From assembly GCF_029392895.1 (NCBI RefSeq), contig NZ_CP114200.1, positions 2,511,001 to 2,575,000 on the forward strand: a DNA stretch of 64,000 nucleotides. The letters run 5' to 3'. This DNA is from Streptomyces sp. 71268. Its GTDB lineage: Bacteria; Actinomycetota; Actinomycetes; Streptomycetales; Streptomycetaceae. Positions 25,191-33,156 of this stretch are shown here, piece by piece. The notes under the pieces are model-generated. The model did not search any database. It was given only the letters and a program-made list of their open reading frames with translations, and was not told where the DNA came from. Position numbers and translations under genes: made by a program. How positions within the stretch are numbered: position 1 is the stretch's first letter; each line of letters opens with the position of its first letter.

Positions 25191-26756
25191 ATGAGTGCTG
25201 CACCCCCTTCGTCCAACGGCCTGGATCGGCGCCTGTTCCTGCAAGCGGCCGGCGTCGGCGTCGGCGCGCTGCTCGCCGGTGCCGGGTTGGCCGGTCAGGC
25301 CGAGGCGGCGGGGGGCGCTCCGCGGCTGCGCGAGGACCCGTTCCGACTCGGCGTGGCCAGCGGCGAGCCGGCCTCCGACGGCATCGTGCTGTGGACCAGG
25401 CTGGCGCCGCGGCCGTTGGCCGACGACGGGCACGGCGGCATGGCCCGCGCGGGCTACGACGTGCGCTGGCAGGTCGCCGAGGACGAGCGGTTCCGCCGCG
25501 TCGTACGCTCCGGCACCGCGCTCGCCCTGCCCGAGCTGGGCCACTCCGTGCACCCGTGGGTGCGCGGCCTGCGCCCGGGGCGGCAGTACTTCTACCGGTT
25601 CCAGGCCCAGGGCCACACCAGCCCCGTCGGCCGGTTCCGCACCGCGCCGGGCGCCGGCTCGCGCGCCGCGTTCAGCTTCGCCACCGCCTCCTGCCAGGCG
25701 TGGTACCACGGCCACTTCTCCGCCTACCGCGACCTGGTGGCCCAGGACCCCGACGTGGTGTTCTTCCTCGGCGACTACGTCTACGAGTACGGCATCACCG
25801 CCACCAACATGTGGCGCGACGCCCCGGCCCCCGGCCCCCGGCACGAGCTGGAGACCAACACCCTGGCCGACTACCGGGTGCGCTACTCCCTGTTCAAGTC
25901 CGACCCGGACCTCCAGGCGGCGCACGCGGCGGCGCCCTGGATACTCACCCCGGACGACCACGAGGTCCAGAACGACTACGCCGACGAGAAGTCCTACTAC
26001 GGCCTGAGCGAGGAGGACTTCCTCCTCCGCCGGGCGGTGGCCTACCGCGCGTACTACGAGAACTGCCCGCTGCCGCCGCTCGCGCTGGCCCACGGCCCGG
26101 ACGCGCGCCTGCACCGCCGACTGCGCTACGGCGGCCTCGCCACGCTGCACGTGCTCGACGGCCGCCAGTACCGCGACCCCAAGCCGGCGAACACCGAGGA
26201 GCAGTACGCGCCCGGCCGCTCCATGCTCGGGGCCGCGCAGGAACAGTGGCTCTACCACGGCCTGCGCACCGCCGACACCCGCTGGAACCTGCTGCTCCAG
26301 CAGGTCGGCATGGTCAAGGTGACCGAGAACCGGGTCGACCAGTGGGACGGCTACCCGGCCGCGCGGCAGCGGCTGCTCGACGTGCTCGGCGAGCGGGGCG
26401 TCGCGCCCTCCGTCGTCTTCACCGGCGACTGCCACCGCTCCATCGCCGGCGACCTGCTCGCCGACTTCGCCGACCCCGACTCCGCCGTCGTGAGCAGCGA
26501 GTTCCTCGGCACCTCGATCGCCTCCGACGGCGACGGCGCACCGAGCGACAACTACGCCAAGGACTGGATGCAGCACCCCTGGATGTCGTTCTACGACGGC
26601 CGTCGCGGCTACGTCCTGGGCCACGCCGACGCGGGCGCGGTCACCGCCGAGTACCGCGCCGTCCCCTACGTTCGCGCCGACAACCAGGCGGCCGGCATCT
26701 CCCTCGACCGCTTCCGCGTCGAGCACGGCCGCCCCGGCATGCAGAAGGTGAGCTGA
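25191..26756 (+). CDS. PhoD-family alkaline phosphatase/phosphodiesterase, Tat-exported
   Basis: A 521-residue secreted metallophosphoesterase. The N-terminus carries a twin-arginine signal (LDRRLFLQAAG followed by a hydrophobic stretch ending near AEAAGG), so it is exported folded. A PhoD N-terminal beta domain follows (residues about 45-160). The calcium/iron PhoD catalytic core shows FATASCQ, FLGDYVYEYG, TPDDHEVQNDY and FTGDCHRS, the usual metal-binding Asp, Asn and His positions. GGGAGA upstream of the ATG supports the start. It is followed after 2 nt by an FN3 protein and forms a pair with it. PhoD enzymes scavenge phosphate from phosphodiesters outside the cell. Its presence may be incidental to the cluster, or it may dephosphorylate an exported phosphorylated intermediate; the sequence does not decide. 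Confidence 0.93.
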   Translation: MSAAPPSSNGLDRRLFLQAAGVGVGALLAGAGLAGQAEAAGGAPRLREDPFRLGVASGEPASDGIVLWTRLAPRPLADDGHGGMARAGYDVRWQVAEDERFRRVVRSGTALALPELGHSVHPWVRGLRPGRQYFYRFQAQGHTSPVGRFRTAPGAGSRAAFSFATASCQAWYHGHFSAYRDLVAQDPDVVFFLGDYVYEYGITATNMWRDAPAPGPRHELETNTLADYRVRYSLFKSDPDLQAAHAAAPWILTPDDHEVQNDYADEKSYYGLSEEDFLLRRAVAYRAYYENCPLPPLALAHGPDARLHRRLRYGGLATLHVLDGRQYRDPKPANTEEQYAPGRSMLGAAQEQWLYHGLRTADTRWNLLLQQVGMVKVTENRVDQWDGYPAARQRLLDVLGERGVAPSVVFTGDCHRSIAGDLLADFADPDSAVVSSEFLGTSIASDGDGAPSDNYAKDWMQHPWMSFYDGRRGYVLGHADAGAVTAEYRAVPYVRADNQAAGISLDRFRVEHGRPGMQKVS

Positions 26757-26758
26757 CC

Positions 26759-27667
26759 ATGAGCGACACGACCGACCCGGCCACGACCGCCGCCAGCGCC
26801 ACCCGCGCGGGGCGCGGGCGCTGGGACCACGCACCGGGCGCCGTCTCGGGCCTCACCGCCACCGGCGGGCTCGCCACCGTCGAACTGACCTGGCGCTCCC
26901 ACCGCCCCCAGCGCGGGCAACTCGTGGACCACTACGAGGTGTACGTCTCCGAGCGCGCCGACCGCGGCGACCTCACCCACCCGGCGACGCTGCTCGGGCG
27001 CACCCTCTACCCGCACCTCAGCCACCGGGTGGGCCCCGAGCCACGGAAGCGGCACTACACCGTCGTCGCCGTCCTCTCCTCCGGCGCGCGCACCCGCCCG
27101 GCGCGCCCCGTGTCGGCCGCGAACGCGCGCTCCGTGGCGGCCGGCCGAGCGGTGGCGCGGGTCGGTGACTTCGACCACAAGGGCCTGGAGTTCGCCCTGT
27201 CACCGGACCAGAGCGCGCGCTACCGGACCGCCTTCCCGACCGGCGTCGACTACCGGTACGGCACCTCCACACCCGGCCGCGACTGGAGCTACCTCCACCC
27301 GGGCCCGAGCGACGCGTGGGGCGGCCGCAAGGAGCACACCTTCACGCTCCGCTTCGACCTGGCCGCCGCCCCCAAGGACGACCTGGCCTGCGCCCTGTGG
27401 CTGATCGACGCGCACGCGACCGCCGCCGGCGCCGCCGAGGTCACCCTCAACGGCCGCCCGGTGCGCACCCTCCAGTTCCAGGGCGGCGCTACCCGTGGCT
27501 CGCTCGAGGGCGACGCCACCCGCGTGGGCAGCGCGCTGCGGCCCTCGTACTACGAGTTCCCGGTGGCCGCCGACCTGTTCACGGCCGGCGAGAACGTGCT
27601 GCGGCTGCGCAAGACCAGCGGCTCCTGGATCGCGTACGACGCGCTGGGAATCTTCGCCGCCGAGTGA
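26759..27667 (+). CDS. Fibronectin type III / lyase-domain-like protein, partner of PhoD
   Basis: A 302-residue protein starting with ATG 2 nt after the phosphatase stop, so the two are translated together. An FN3-like beta domain (about residues 25-120, with VELTWR and DHYEVYVS) precedes a beta-sandwich (about 145-300) resembling the carbohydrate-binding domain III of family 4 polysaccharide lyases (LTLNG-type motif VTLNGRPVRTLQ, then AGENVLRLRKTSGS and YDALGIF). No catalytic residues or signal peptide are visible. If exported, it would have to ride with the Tat-exported phosphatase. I infer a carbohydrate- or surface-binding accessory to PhoD. Confidence 0.75.
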   Translation: MSDTTDPATTAASATRAGRGRWDHAPGAVSGLTATGGLATVELTWRSHRPQRGQLVDHYEVYVSERADRGDLTHPATLLGRTLYPHLSHRVGPEPRKRHYTVVAVLSSGARTRPARPVSAANARSVAAGRAVARVGDFDHKGLEFALSPDQSARYRTAFPTGVDYRYGTSTPGRDWSYLHPGPSDAWGGRKEHTFTLRFDLAAAPKDDLACALWLIDAHATAAGAAEVTLNGRPVRTLQFQGGATRGSLEGDATRVGSALRPSYYEFPVAADLFTAGENVLRLRKTSGSWIAYDALGIFAAE

Positions 27668-27711
27668 GCGCCGGGCAGAGCCCGGTCACCCCGCGCACCG
27701 GCACGCCGGCT

Positions 27712-27744
27712 CACCGGCCCGGGCTCGCCACACCCGGGCCGGTG
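27712..27744. terminator. Bidirectional stem-loop between convergent genes
   Basis: A perfect 12-bp inverted repeat (27712-27723 with 27733-27744) around a 9-nt loop sits between the convergent FN3 protein and MFS genes. A stable GC stem without a U-tract is normal for Streptomyces terminators. Confidence 0.75.
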
Positions 27745-27868
27745 CCGCGCTCCCGCCGGCCCCGGCGCTCGGGCGCGCCGTGCGGCTGACGGCGCGCCGC
27801 GCAGCGACGCATGGTGGTGAGCCCCGCCGGACAACGCGGCGACGCGCGTCGGGCCGCCGCGCCCGGCG

Positions 27869-29143
27869 CTACGTCCGCCGGGGCATCACCCGCCGCCCGA
27901 GCACCCACAGGTTCGCCAGGGCCAGCGCGGCGAGCGCGCCGCCGAACCAGAGCACGGCGGACAGGGCCACCCCGTCGGCGGCCCGCCCGCCGAGCAGCGC
28001 GCCCAGCGAGATCGCCAGGTTGAACACCGACACGAACAGCGCCGACCCCACCTCGCGCGCCTGCGGGGCGGCCCGCAGCATCCACGCCTGGGCGCTGACC
28101 GAGACGCCCCCGTACGCCAGCCCCCACACCACGAGCAGCACCGCCGCGCCGGGCGTGGACGCGCCGACGAGCGCGATCAGCACGACGGCGGTGGTCAGCA
28201 GCCCGGAGAGGGCCATCAGCGCGCCACGCGGGTCGCGCTGGGCGCGGGCGCCGGCCAGGAAGTTCCCGGTGATGCCGGCCACCCCGTACACCAGCAGCAG
28301 CGTGCTGATCAGCCCCGAGCCGACGCCGGATATCTCCTCCAGGACCGGGCGCACGTAGGTGTACGCGGCGAAGTGCCCGGTGACGAGGAGCGCCGTGGCG
28401 ACGAGTCCGACCCGTAGCGTCGGGTCGCGCAGCAGCGCGGGCAACTCGCGCGGCCGGACCGATCTGGCCGCCGGCAGGGGCGGCAGCAGTACGGCCATCG
28501 CCACGAGCACCGCCAGCGCCAGCGCGCTCATCACCCAGAACGCGGCCCGCCAGGTGGCCAGGTCGCCGATGAGCGTGCCGACCGGCACGCCGAGCACCGA
28601 GGCCACCGCGATCCCGCTGAAGATCACCGAGGTGGCGGTGGCGACGGACCTCGCCGGCCCCAGCCGCACCGCGAGCCCCGCGGCGATGGCCCACACGCCG
28701 CCGATGCTCAGTCCCACCAGCACCCGCGCGGCGAGCAGTACGGGGAAGCTGGTCGCGAGGGCGGAGACCAGGTTGGCCCCGGCGAGCAGCGCCATCAGCG
28801 CGATCAGCACCCGCTTGCGGTCCAGCGCCCCGACGAACACGGCGAGCAGTGGGGCGGCGACCGCAGCGACCAGCCCCGGCAGCGTCATCGCCAGCCCCGC
28901 CGTGCCGTCGCTGACGTGCAACGTCGAGCTGATCGAGGTCAGCAGGCCGACCGGCAGCAGTTCGGTGGTGACCACGGCGAAGATGCCGACGGCCACCGAC
29001 AGCACGGCCAGCCACTCCCGCTCCCCGGGACCTGGGGTGGTTGGCGCGGCTGGGGCGGTGGCGGGCGACGTGGGCGCGGTTTCGGAGGCGGTCGGGGGCG
29101 CGGCGGCGCCCGGCGCGTGCGCGGGCTTGCGGTTCTCGGACAT
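27869..29143 (-). CDS. MFS transporter (AraJ/Bcr-type efflux)
   Basis: A 424-residue integral membrane protein with about 12 hydrophobic segments. After a Pro/Ala-rich cytoplasmic N-terminus come VAVGIFAVVTTELLPVG and the loop GALDRKRVLIALM, a form of the MFS motif A region. It resembles sugar/drug efflux permeases of the AraJ and chloramphenicol-resistance type. It is divergent from a LysR-type regulator with a LysR box between them, the standard layout for substrate-induced efflux. It could export the product or an intermediate, or be an unrelated local transporter. Confidence 0.9.
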   Translation of the reverse strand: MSENRKPAHAPGAAAPPTASETAPTSPATAPAAPTTPGPGEREWLAVLSVAVGIFAVVTTELLPVGLLTSISSTLHVSDGTAGLAMTLPGLVAAVAAPLLAVFVGALDRKRVLIALMALLAGANLVSALATSFPVLLAARVLVGLSIGGVWAIAAGLAVRLGPARSVATATSVIFSGIAVASVLGVPVGTLIGDLATWRAAFWVMSALALAVLVAMAVLLPPLPAARSVRPRELPALLRDPTLRVGLVATALLVTGHFAAYTYVRPVLEEISGVGSGLISTLLLVYGVAGITGNFLAGARAQRDPRGALMALSGLLTTAVVLIALVGASTPGAAVLLVVWGLAYGGVSVSAQAWMLRAAPQAREVGSALFVSVFNLAISLGALLGGRAADGVALSAVLWFGGALAALALANLWVLGRRVMPRRT

Positions 29144-29199
29144 GGCTCAAGCCTTGGTCCGGGCCCGACCGGGAACAACGCCGAACCCCTCATCCTTGA

Positions 29200-29214
29200 A
29201 TGAGCCAGGCTCAT
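29200..29214. promoter_or_regulatory. LysR box in the MFS/LysR divergent promoter
   Basis: ATGAGCCAGGCTCAT is a perfect 15-nt palindrome containing the T-N11-A LysR core, placed between the two divergent genes. This is the likely binding site of the neighbouring LysR protein, controlling both genes. Confidence 0.75.
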
Positions 29215-29318
29215 CGATGGGCACGCGGGCGCCGGCTCGCGGTGCGGGCCGGCGCCTGGCGCGCCGCGCGCGGACGGGAAGGACGGGCGGCAGGGGTCCG
29301 CGCGAGGAGGGCTTGGGC

Positions 29319-30227
29319 ATGAGCGGCGTGGAGATCCGGGAGCTGGAGTGCTTCCTGGTGCTGAGCGAGGAGCTGCACTTCGGCCGGGCCGCCGAGCGGC
29401 TGTACGTCTCGCAGAGCCGGGTCAGCCAGTTGCTCGGCGCCCTGGAACGGCGGATCGGGGGGCGCCTGTTGGAGCGCACCAGCCGCCGGGTGTCCCTGAC
29501 CCCGCTCGGCGAGACCTTCCTGTCCGAGCTGCGGCCCACCTACGAGGCGCTGCGCGCCACGGTGGAACGGGCCCGCGTCAGCGCCCGGGGCGGCCTTGAG
29601 GGCACGCTGCGGGTGGGCTTCCTCGGCTCGGCCGACGAGCGCGTGATGGGGGCGCTCAGCGCCTTCCGCGAGCGCCACCCGTACTGCGAGGTGGCGCCGG
29701 TGGAGATCCCGCTGGCCGATCCGTTCGGGGCCGTGCGGCGCGGTGACGTGGACGCCGCGATCGTCTGCCTGCCGGTGGCGGAGCCCGACCTCGTGATCGG
29801 GTCCGTCTTCTCGCGGCAGCCGCAGTTGCTCGCCGTGCCGCTAGGCCATCCGCTGGCCGGGCGCGCCACGCTCGGCGCGGAGGAGCTCGCCGACTGTCGC
29901 CTGGTCGGCCTGCGCGGCCCCGCCCCCCGCTACTGGCGGGAGTTCATGGCCCCGACGACCACCCCGGGCGGGCGGCCCGTCGCGCCCGGGCCACGGGTGC
30001 GCACCCTCCAGGAGGGGCTGACCGCCGTGGCGGCCGGACTCGGCACCATGCTGCTCTGCGCCCCCACCGCCACCCACCAGAACCGACGCGACATCGCCTT
30101 CGTCCCGGTCACCGGCCTGCCGCCGTCGGCACTCGCGCTGATCTGGCCGCACTCGCGGGAGAGCGCGCGTCACCGCGCCCTGAGCCAGCTCATGGCCGAC
30201 CAACTCGCCACCCCCGTCGGCGCGTAG
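29319..30227 (+). CDS. LysR-family transcriptional regulator
   Basis: A 302-residue LTTR. The N-terminal winged helix (residues 5-65, ELECFLVLSEELHFGRAAERLYVSQ pattern broken by SRVSQLLGALERRIGG) is followed by a linker helix and a periplasmic-binding-protein-like effector domain. The start ATG at 29319 has GAGGAGG 8 nt upstream; reading frames extending further left into the divergent transporter have no such support. The family autoregulates and controls a divergent neighbour, here the MFS exporter. The effector is unknown. Confidence 0.93.
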   Translation: MSGVEIRELECFLVLSEELHFGRAAERLYVSQSRVSQLLGALERRIGGRLLERTSRRVSLTPLGETFLSELRPTYEALRATVERARVSARGGLEGTLRVGFLGSADERVMGALSAFRERHPYCEVAPVEIPLADPFGAVRRGDVDAAIVCLPVAEPDLVIGSVFSRQPQLLAVPLGHPLAGRATLGAEELADCRLVGLRGPAPRYWREFMAPTTTPGGRPVAPGPRVRTLQEGLTAVAAGLGTMLLCAPTATHQNRRDIAFVPVTGLPPSALALIWPHSRESARHRALSQLMADQLATPVGA

Positions 30228-30599
30228 CGCCTTCGCGCGAGGCGCCTCGGCGCGTGCCCCTGGGGCGCCCGTCGGGCCCGCCCGCCCCGAGGCAGGCCGG
30301 CGGTGGGCAGGCCGGCGATGGGTTGGCCGGATGGCGTCCATCCGCCATGTCCCCTCCCGGCCACCGGCGCGCGGCCTGAAACCGACGTACCGCCGCGGGG
30401 CGGCGCGCGCGCTCGCACGGTCGCGATCGGCGGCCGGTCAATTCACGCGATAACGAGTCCCGTTGAGATACGCGCTGTACTCGCGCGGCGACGTGGCGCG
30501 ATTATGGCAACGCGTGACCGACCCGCACCGCAGTCCGAATTGCCGGAATTCCGGAGACCCGTCGAATTAGTTCGCCGGTCAACCGTCCATTCCACGGTA

Positions 30600-30665
30600 T
30601 GGAACAACTTGCACCGGAGGTATTTGGGGTGCACACTGTTCCAAAGATTCGGAGCAACCTGCACC
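30600..30665. promoter_or_regulatory. Operator array upstream of the hemerythrin-like gene (TGGAAC...TGCACC half-sites)
   Basis: Three 16-nt half-sites occur: TGGAACAACTTGCACC (30600-30615), its inverted partner GGTGCACACTGTTCCA (30628-30643) and CGGAGCAACCTGCACC (30650-30665). The first two form a dyad with a 12-nt spacer. Nearly the same array precedes the MMPL exporter at 52495-52562, so one regulator probably controls both. The array ends 12 nt before the ATG at 30678, which suggests repression. Confidence 0.75.
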
Positions 30666-30692
30666 AGACTTCTCACCATGAGGAGGCAGCTC

Positions 30693-31349
30693 TTGAGCGC
30701 CATAGCGGGAACTCGCGACCAGTGCCGGCCCGATCTGACGCTGACGTACGCGGTACACAATGCCTTCCGGCGCGACGCGGCCCTGCTGATGTCTGCCTCC
30801 TACAGCGAAGACGTGCGCGACGGCGCGTCCATTCGCGCGGGCTGGGAGACATTCAAGCGGCATATGGCGATGCAGCGTTCCGCCAAGGACTCGGTGTTGT
30901 GGCCCGCGCTGCGCGCGCGACTGGCCGGCCGCCCCCGGGAGCTGGAACTCCTGGAGGCCATGGAGGCCGAGAACGCCGAGATGGACCCGTTGATCCGGAA
31001 GATCGACGCGGCCCTCTCGCACGACCGCCGCTTTCGGCTGCGCGAGTACGCCGAGGACTTCTCCACCTCGCTCCTGAGCCACCTCGACCACGAGGAGGCC
31101 GAGGCGCTTCCGCTCCTGCAAAGCGTGCTCAGCCAGCAGGAATGGCGCGCCTACTGCGACGAGCAGCGCCGCCAGGTCGGCTATAAGGGCGCCCCGTCCT
31201 TCTTCCCCTGGCTGCTCGACGGCGCGCCGGACAGCACCCGGAGGCAGATCCTGGACCTGCTCTCGCCGCCGCTGCGCTTCCTGTGCCGCACCGTGTGGCA
31301 GCCGCGCTACGAGCGCGTTCCGCACTGGGAGTTGGCCAGCGCCGCGTAA
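30693..31349 (+). CDS. Hemerythrin-like (HHE) domain protein with incomplete iron ligands
   Basis: A protein of about 218 residues: a four-helix HHE domain plus a C-terminal extension (SFFPWLLDGAP and LCRTVWQPRY). The first ligand motif HNAFRRD and the last, SHLDHEEAEALP, are present. The middle ligands that normally read HHxxED are replaced (FKRHMAMQRSAKD), and the third-helix His is Glu (MEAENAEM). Di-iron binding is therefore doubtful. I choose the TTG start at 30693 because AGGAGG is 6 nt upstream; the ATG at 30678 in the same frame is the alternative. It is controlled from an operator array shared with the MMPL exporter, so a stress or redox-sensing role is guessed. There is no direct evidence for a biosynthetic role. 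Confidence 0.75.
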   Translation: MSAIAGTRDQCRPDLTLTYAVHNAFRRDAALLMSASYSEDVRDGASIRAGWETFKRHMAMQRSAKDSVLWPALRARLAGRPRELELLEAMEAENAEMDPLIRKIDAALSHDRRFRLREYAEDFSTSLLSHLDHEEAEALPLLQSVLSQQEWRAYCDEQRRQVGYKGAPSFFPWLLDGAPDSTRRQILDLLSPPLRFLCRTVWQPRYERVPHWELASAA

Positions 31350-31470
31350 GGCGTTCCGCGAGGCCGGAACGCGCGAATCGGCCACCGGTTCCGCGGGTCA
31401 CGCGCCGCACAACTCCCGTCACGCATAAGGTCGTTAGCACCCCTCTCCGTTCATCTCTTGAATACAGGCG

Positions 31471-31504
31471 GAACCCCCGACGCCCCCGCCGGCGCCGGGG
31501 GTTC
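31471..31504. terminator. Stem-loop downstream of the hemerythrin-like gene
   Basis: GAACCCCCG (31471-31479) pairs with CGGGGGTTC (31496-31504) around a 16-nt GC-rich loop that can fold further. It lies 120 nt after the gene and before the SARP promoter, which suits a terminator. Confidence 0.5.
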
Positions 31505-31753
31505 TCGCGTGTCCCGGCATTGCGGATCGCCCCGTACGCCATCGTCACCGACCGGGTACGCTGATCCACTCCGCATCTGGCCTAGACCAGCGGGCCAAGG
31601 CGGTCGGCGACGGGGCGAATTAGGCAGTGGGATGGCCATCCACCGCAGAGCTGGAAGGACCATAGGTGCTCGGCTCAAAGCGGGTTACTATCTGGATCGT
31701 TCGAAGACCGAAGGCGCCCCATCATGCGGAACTATCGACTCACTGGTGAACTG

Positions 31754-31783
31754 TTGAACGACCGACTTGAGGTGACATAGACT
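31754..31783 (+). promoter_or_regulatory. Putative promoter of the SARP gene
   Basis: TTGAAC (31754-31759), an 18-nt spacer and TAGACT (31778-31783) form a good housekeeping-type -35/-10 pair in a relatively AT-rich stretch, about 250 nt upstream of the SARP start. Confidence 0.5.
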
Positions 31784-32030
31784 GCCTGCTGGCTCCAGAT
31801 TTGCTCGACTTTCAGCCACGGGGGGATGAACAGGCGGCGCAGCAAGGCCATACGAAAACAGGCACGACGGAACAGCGACGGACGCCCGTCCCCCAGCGGA
31901 GCGGCCCACACGGGGACCAGCGACAAGGCGAATCCCGGTGCTGTCATGGCGTCTTGTCTGCGTGGCCTCTCCACGCGTCCCTCTCATCGAGCCTCTCGTC
32001 ACACTCTTCTGGAAGGTGAACGAGAACGTC

Positions 32031-32936
32031 ATGGAATTTGCCATATTGGGCCCGCTTCGCATGAACGAACAGGGGCGTTCTTATACCCCGACCGCACCAA
32101 AACAACGGCAGCTTCTGGCCCTGCTGCTCCTCAACGCCAATCAGGTCGTTTCCACCAGCACCTGCATAGATGAACTGTGGGAAACCTCGCCACCCAACAC
32201 GGCGCTGTCCACCCTGCAGTCCTATATCCTCCAACTGCGGCGCACACTGCGCAGAGTCCCGCGCATCGGCAGTTTACAAGCTGCGCGTCGCGTTCTGGAG
32301 ACCCGCGATGGTGGCTATTTGCTCGCGGTCCGCAACGATGAACTCGACGTCAATATCTTCACGTCGCTGGTACGCGAGGGCCGTGCCCAACTGCACCGCG
32401 ACGACCACACCGCGTCCGCGCTCCTGACCCGTGCGCTGACCATGTGGCAGGGTTCCGCGCTCTCCGACGTTCAGGCGGGTCCGGTACTCCGAGCCCACCT
32501 GGTGGGCCTGGAAGAGGACCGGATCAGCGTCCACGAACAGCGCATCGACGCGGACCTGCGACTGGGACGGCACCACGAACTCCTGGGCGAACTCAGCGCG
32601 TTGGTCACCAAGTACCCGACGCACGAGAACCTGCACGCGCAGCTCATGCTGGCTCTCTACCGCTCGGGCCGGCGCGCGCAGTCCCTTGAGGTCGTGAAGC
32701 GTTTGCGCCAGGTGCTGCACGATGAACTCGGCCTGGAACCGTCGCCGCGGATGCGCAATCTGCACCAGGCGGTACTGGCCTGCGACCCGGTCATCGACAG
32801 CCCCGCGGGCACCGACTCCGTCCTGGCGCTCGACCTCGCGCGCTACTCGTCGTCGCCCACCCTGCCCAACCAGCCATCGCCCACCCTTCACACCCCCCAC
32901 CCCGCGTCGGTGCACGCGCACGCGCACGGCAAGTAG
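32031..32936 (+). CDS. SARP-family pathway regulator with a TTA codon
   Basis: A 301-residue SARP of the minimal DnrI/ActII-ORF4 size. The OmpR-like winged helix (residues 1-100; MEFAILGPLRM, ELWETSPP, TLQSYILQLRR) is followed by the bacterial transcriptional activation domain (about 105-270), ending GLEPSPRMRNLHQAVL. The ATG at 32031 begins the conserved MEF-LGPL motif; a longer upstream reading adds unrelated sequence. A TTA codon at 32274-32276 (codon 82) predicts bldA control. SARPs bind short direct repeats and activate biosynthetic promoters. It is convergent with the korAB/aminotransferase operon and central to the cluster, so it is a likely activator of the right half. Confidence 0.94.
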   Translation: MEFAILGPLRMNEQGRSYTPTAPKQRQLLALLLLNANQVVSTSTCIDELWETSPPNTALSTLQSYILQLRRTLRRVPRIGSLQAARRVLETRDGGYLLAVRNDELDVNIFTSLVREGRAQLHRDDHTASALLTRALTMWQGSALSDVQAGPVLRAHLVGLEEDRISVHEQRIDADLRLGRHHELLGELSALVTKYPTHENLHAQLMLALYRSGRRAQSLEVVKRLRQVLHDELGLEPSPRMRNLHQAVLACDPVIDSPAGTDSVLALDLARYSSSPTLPNQPSPTLHTPHPASVHAHAHGK

Positions 32937-33060
32937 CGCCGTGGCGTAACCGTTTCCGCACACGCGGCGGATGGTCCGAACTCTCCCTCGGCCCGTCCGG
33001 GTCGTACGGGTGCTACGCGCGTTCCCACCGAGCGCGCGTACGCTCCAGCCCACGCGCACC

Positions 33061-33089
33061 GCTGCCCGATGTCCCTCTCGTCGGGCAGC
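33061..33089. terminator. Stem-loop between convergent SARP and korB-like genes
   Basis: GCTGCCCGA (33061-33069) and TCGGGCAGC (33081-33089) are perfect inverted repeats around an 11-nt loop, between two convergent genes. A bidirectional terminator is the natural reading. Confidence 0.65.
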
Positions 33090-33156
33090 TCGCGAACCTG
33101 CCCGACCGGCGGTGCGGCCAGGCTCGTCGCGCGGCCACATCGAAGTGACCACTGGT

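Larger units (their letters stand above)
31350..32030. promoter_or_regulatory. Long leader region upstream of the SARP regulator
   Basis: About 680 nt without a supported gene, with lower GC than its surroundings in the right half. It holds a stem-loop (31471-31504) that may end the hemerythrin-like transcript and a likely SARP promoter (31754-31783). The transcript would then have a leader of about 240 nt. Short open frames exist on both strands but have no ribosome-binding site or composition that convinces me. Confidence 0.5.

Noticed and set aside
30600..30640. ECF-sigma promoter starting from GGAAC
   Set aside because: GGAAC is present, but the palindromic, repeated arrangement shared with 52495-52562 is better explained by a repressor operator.
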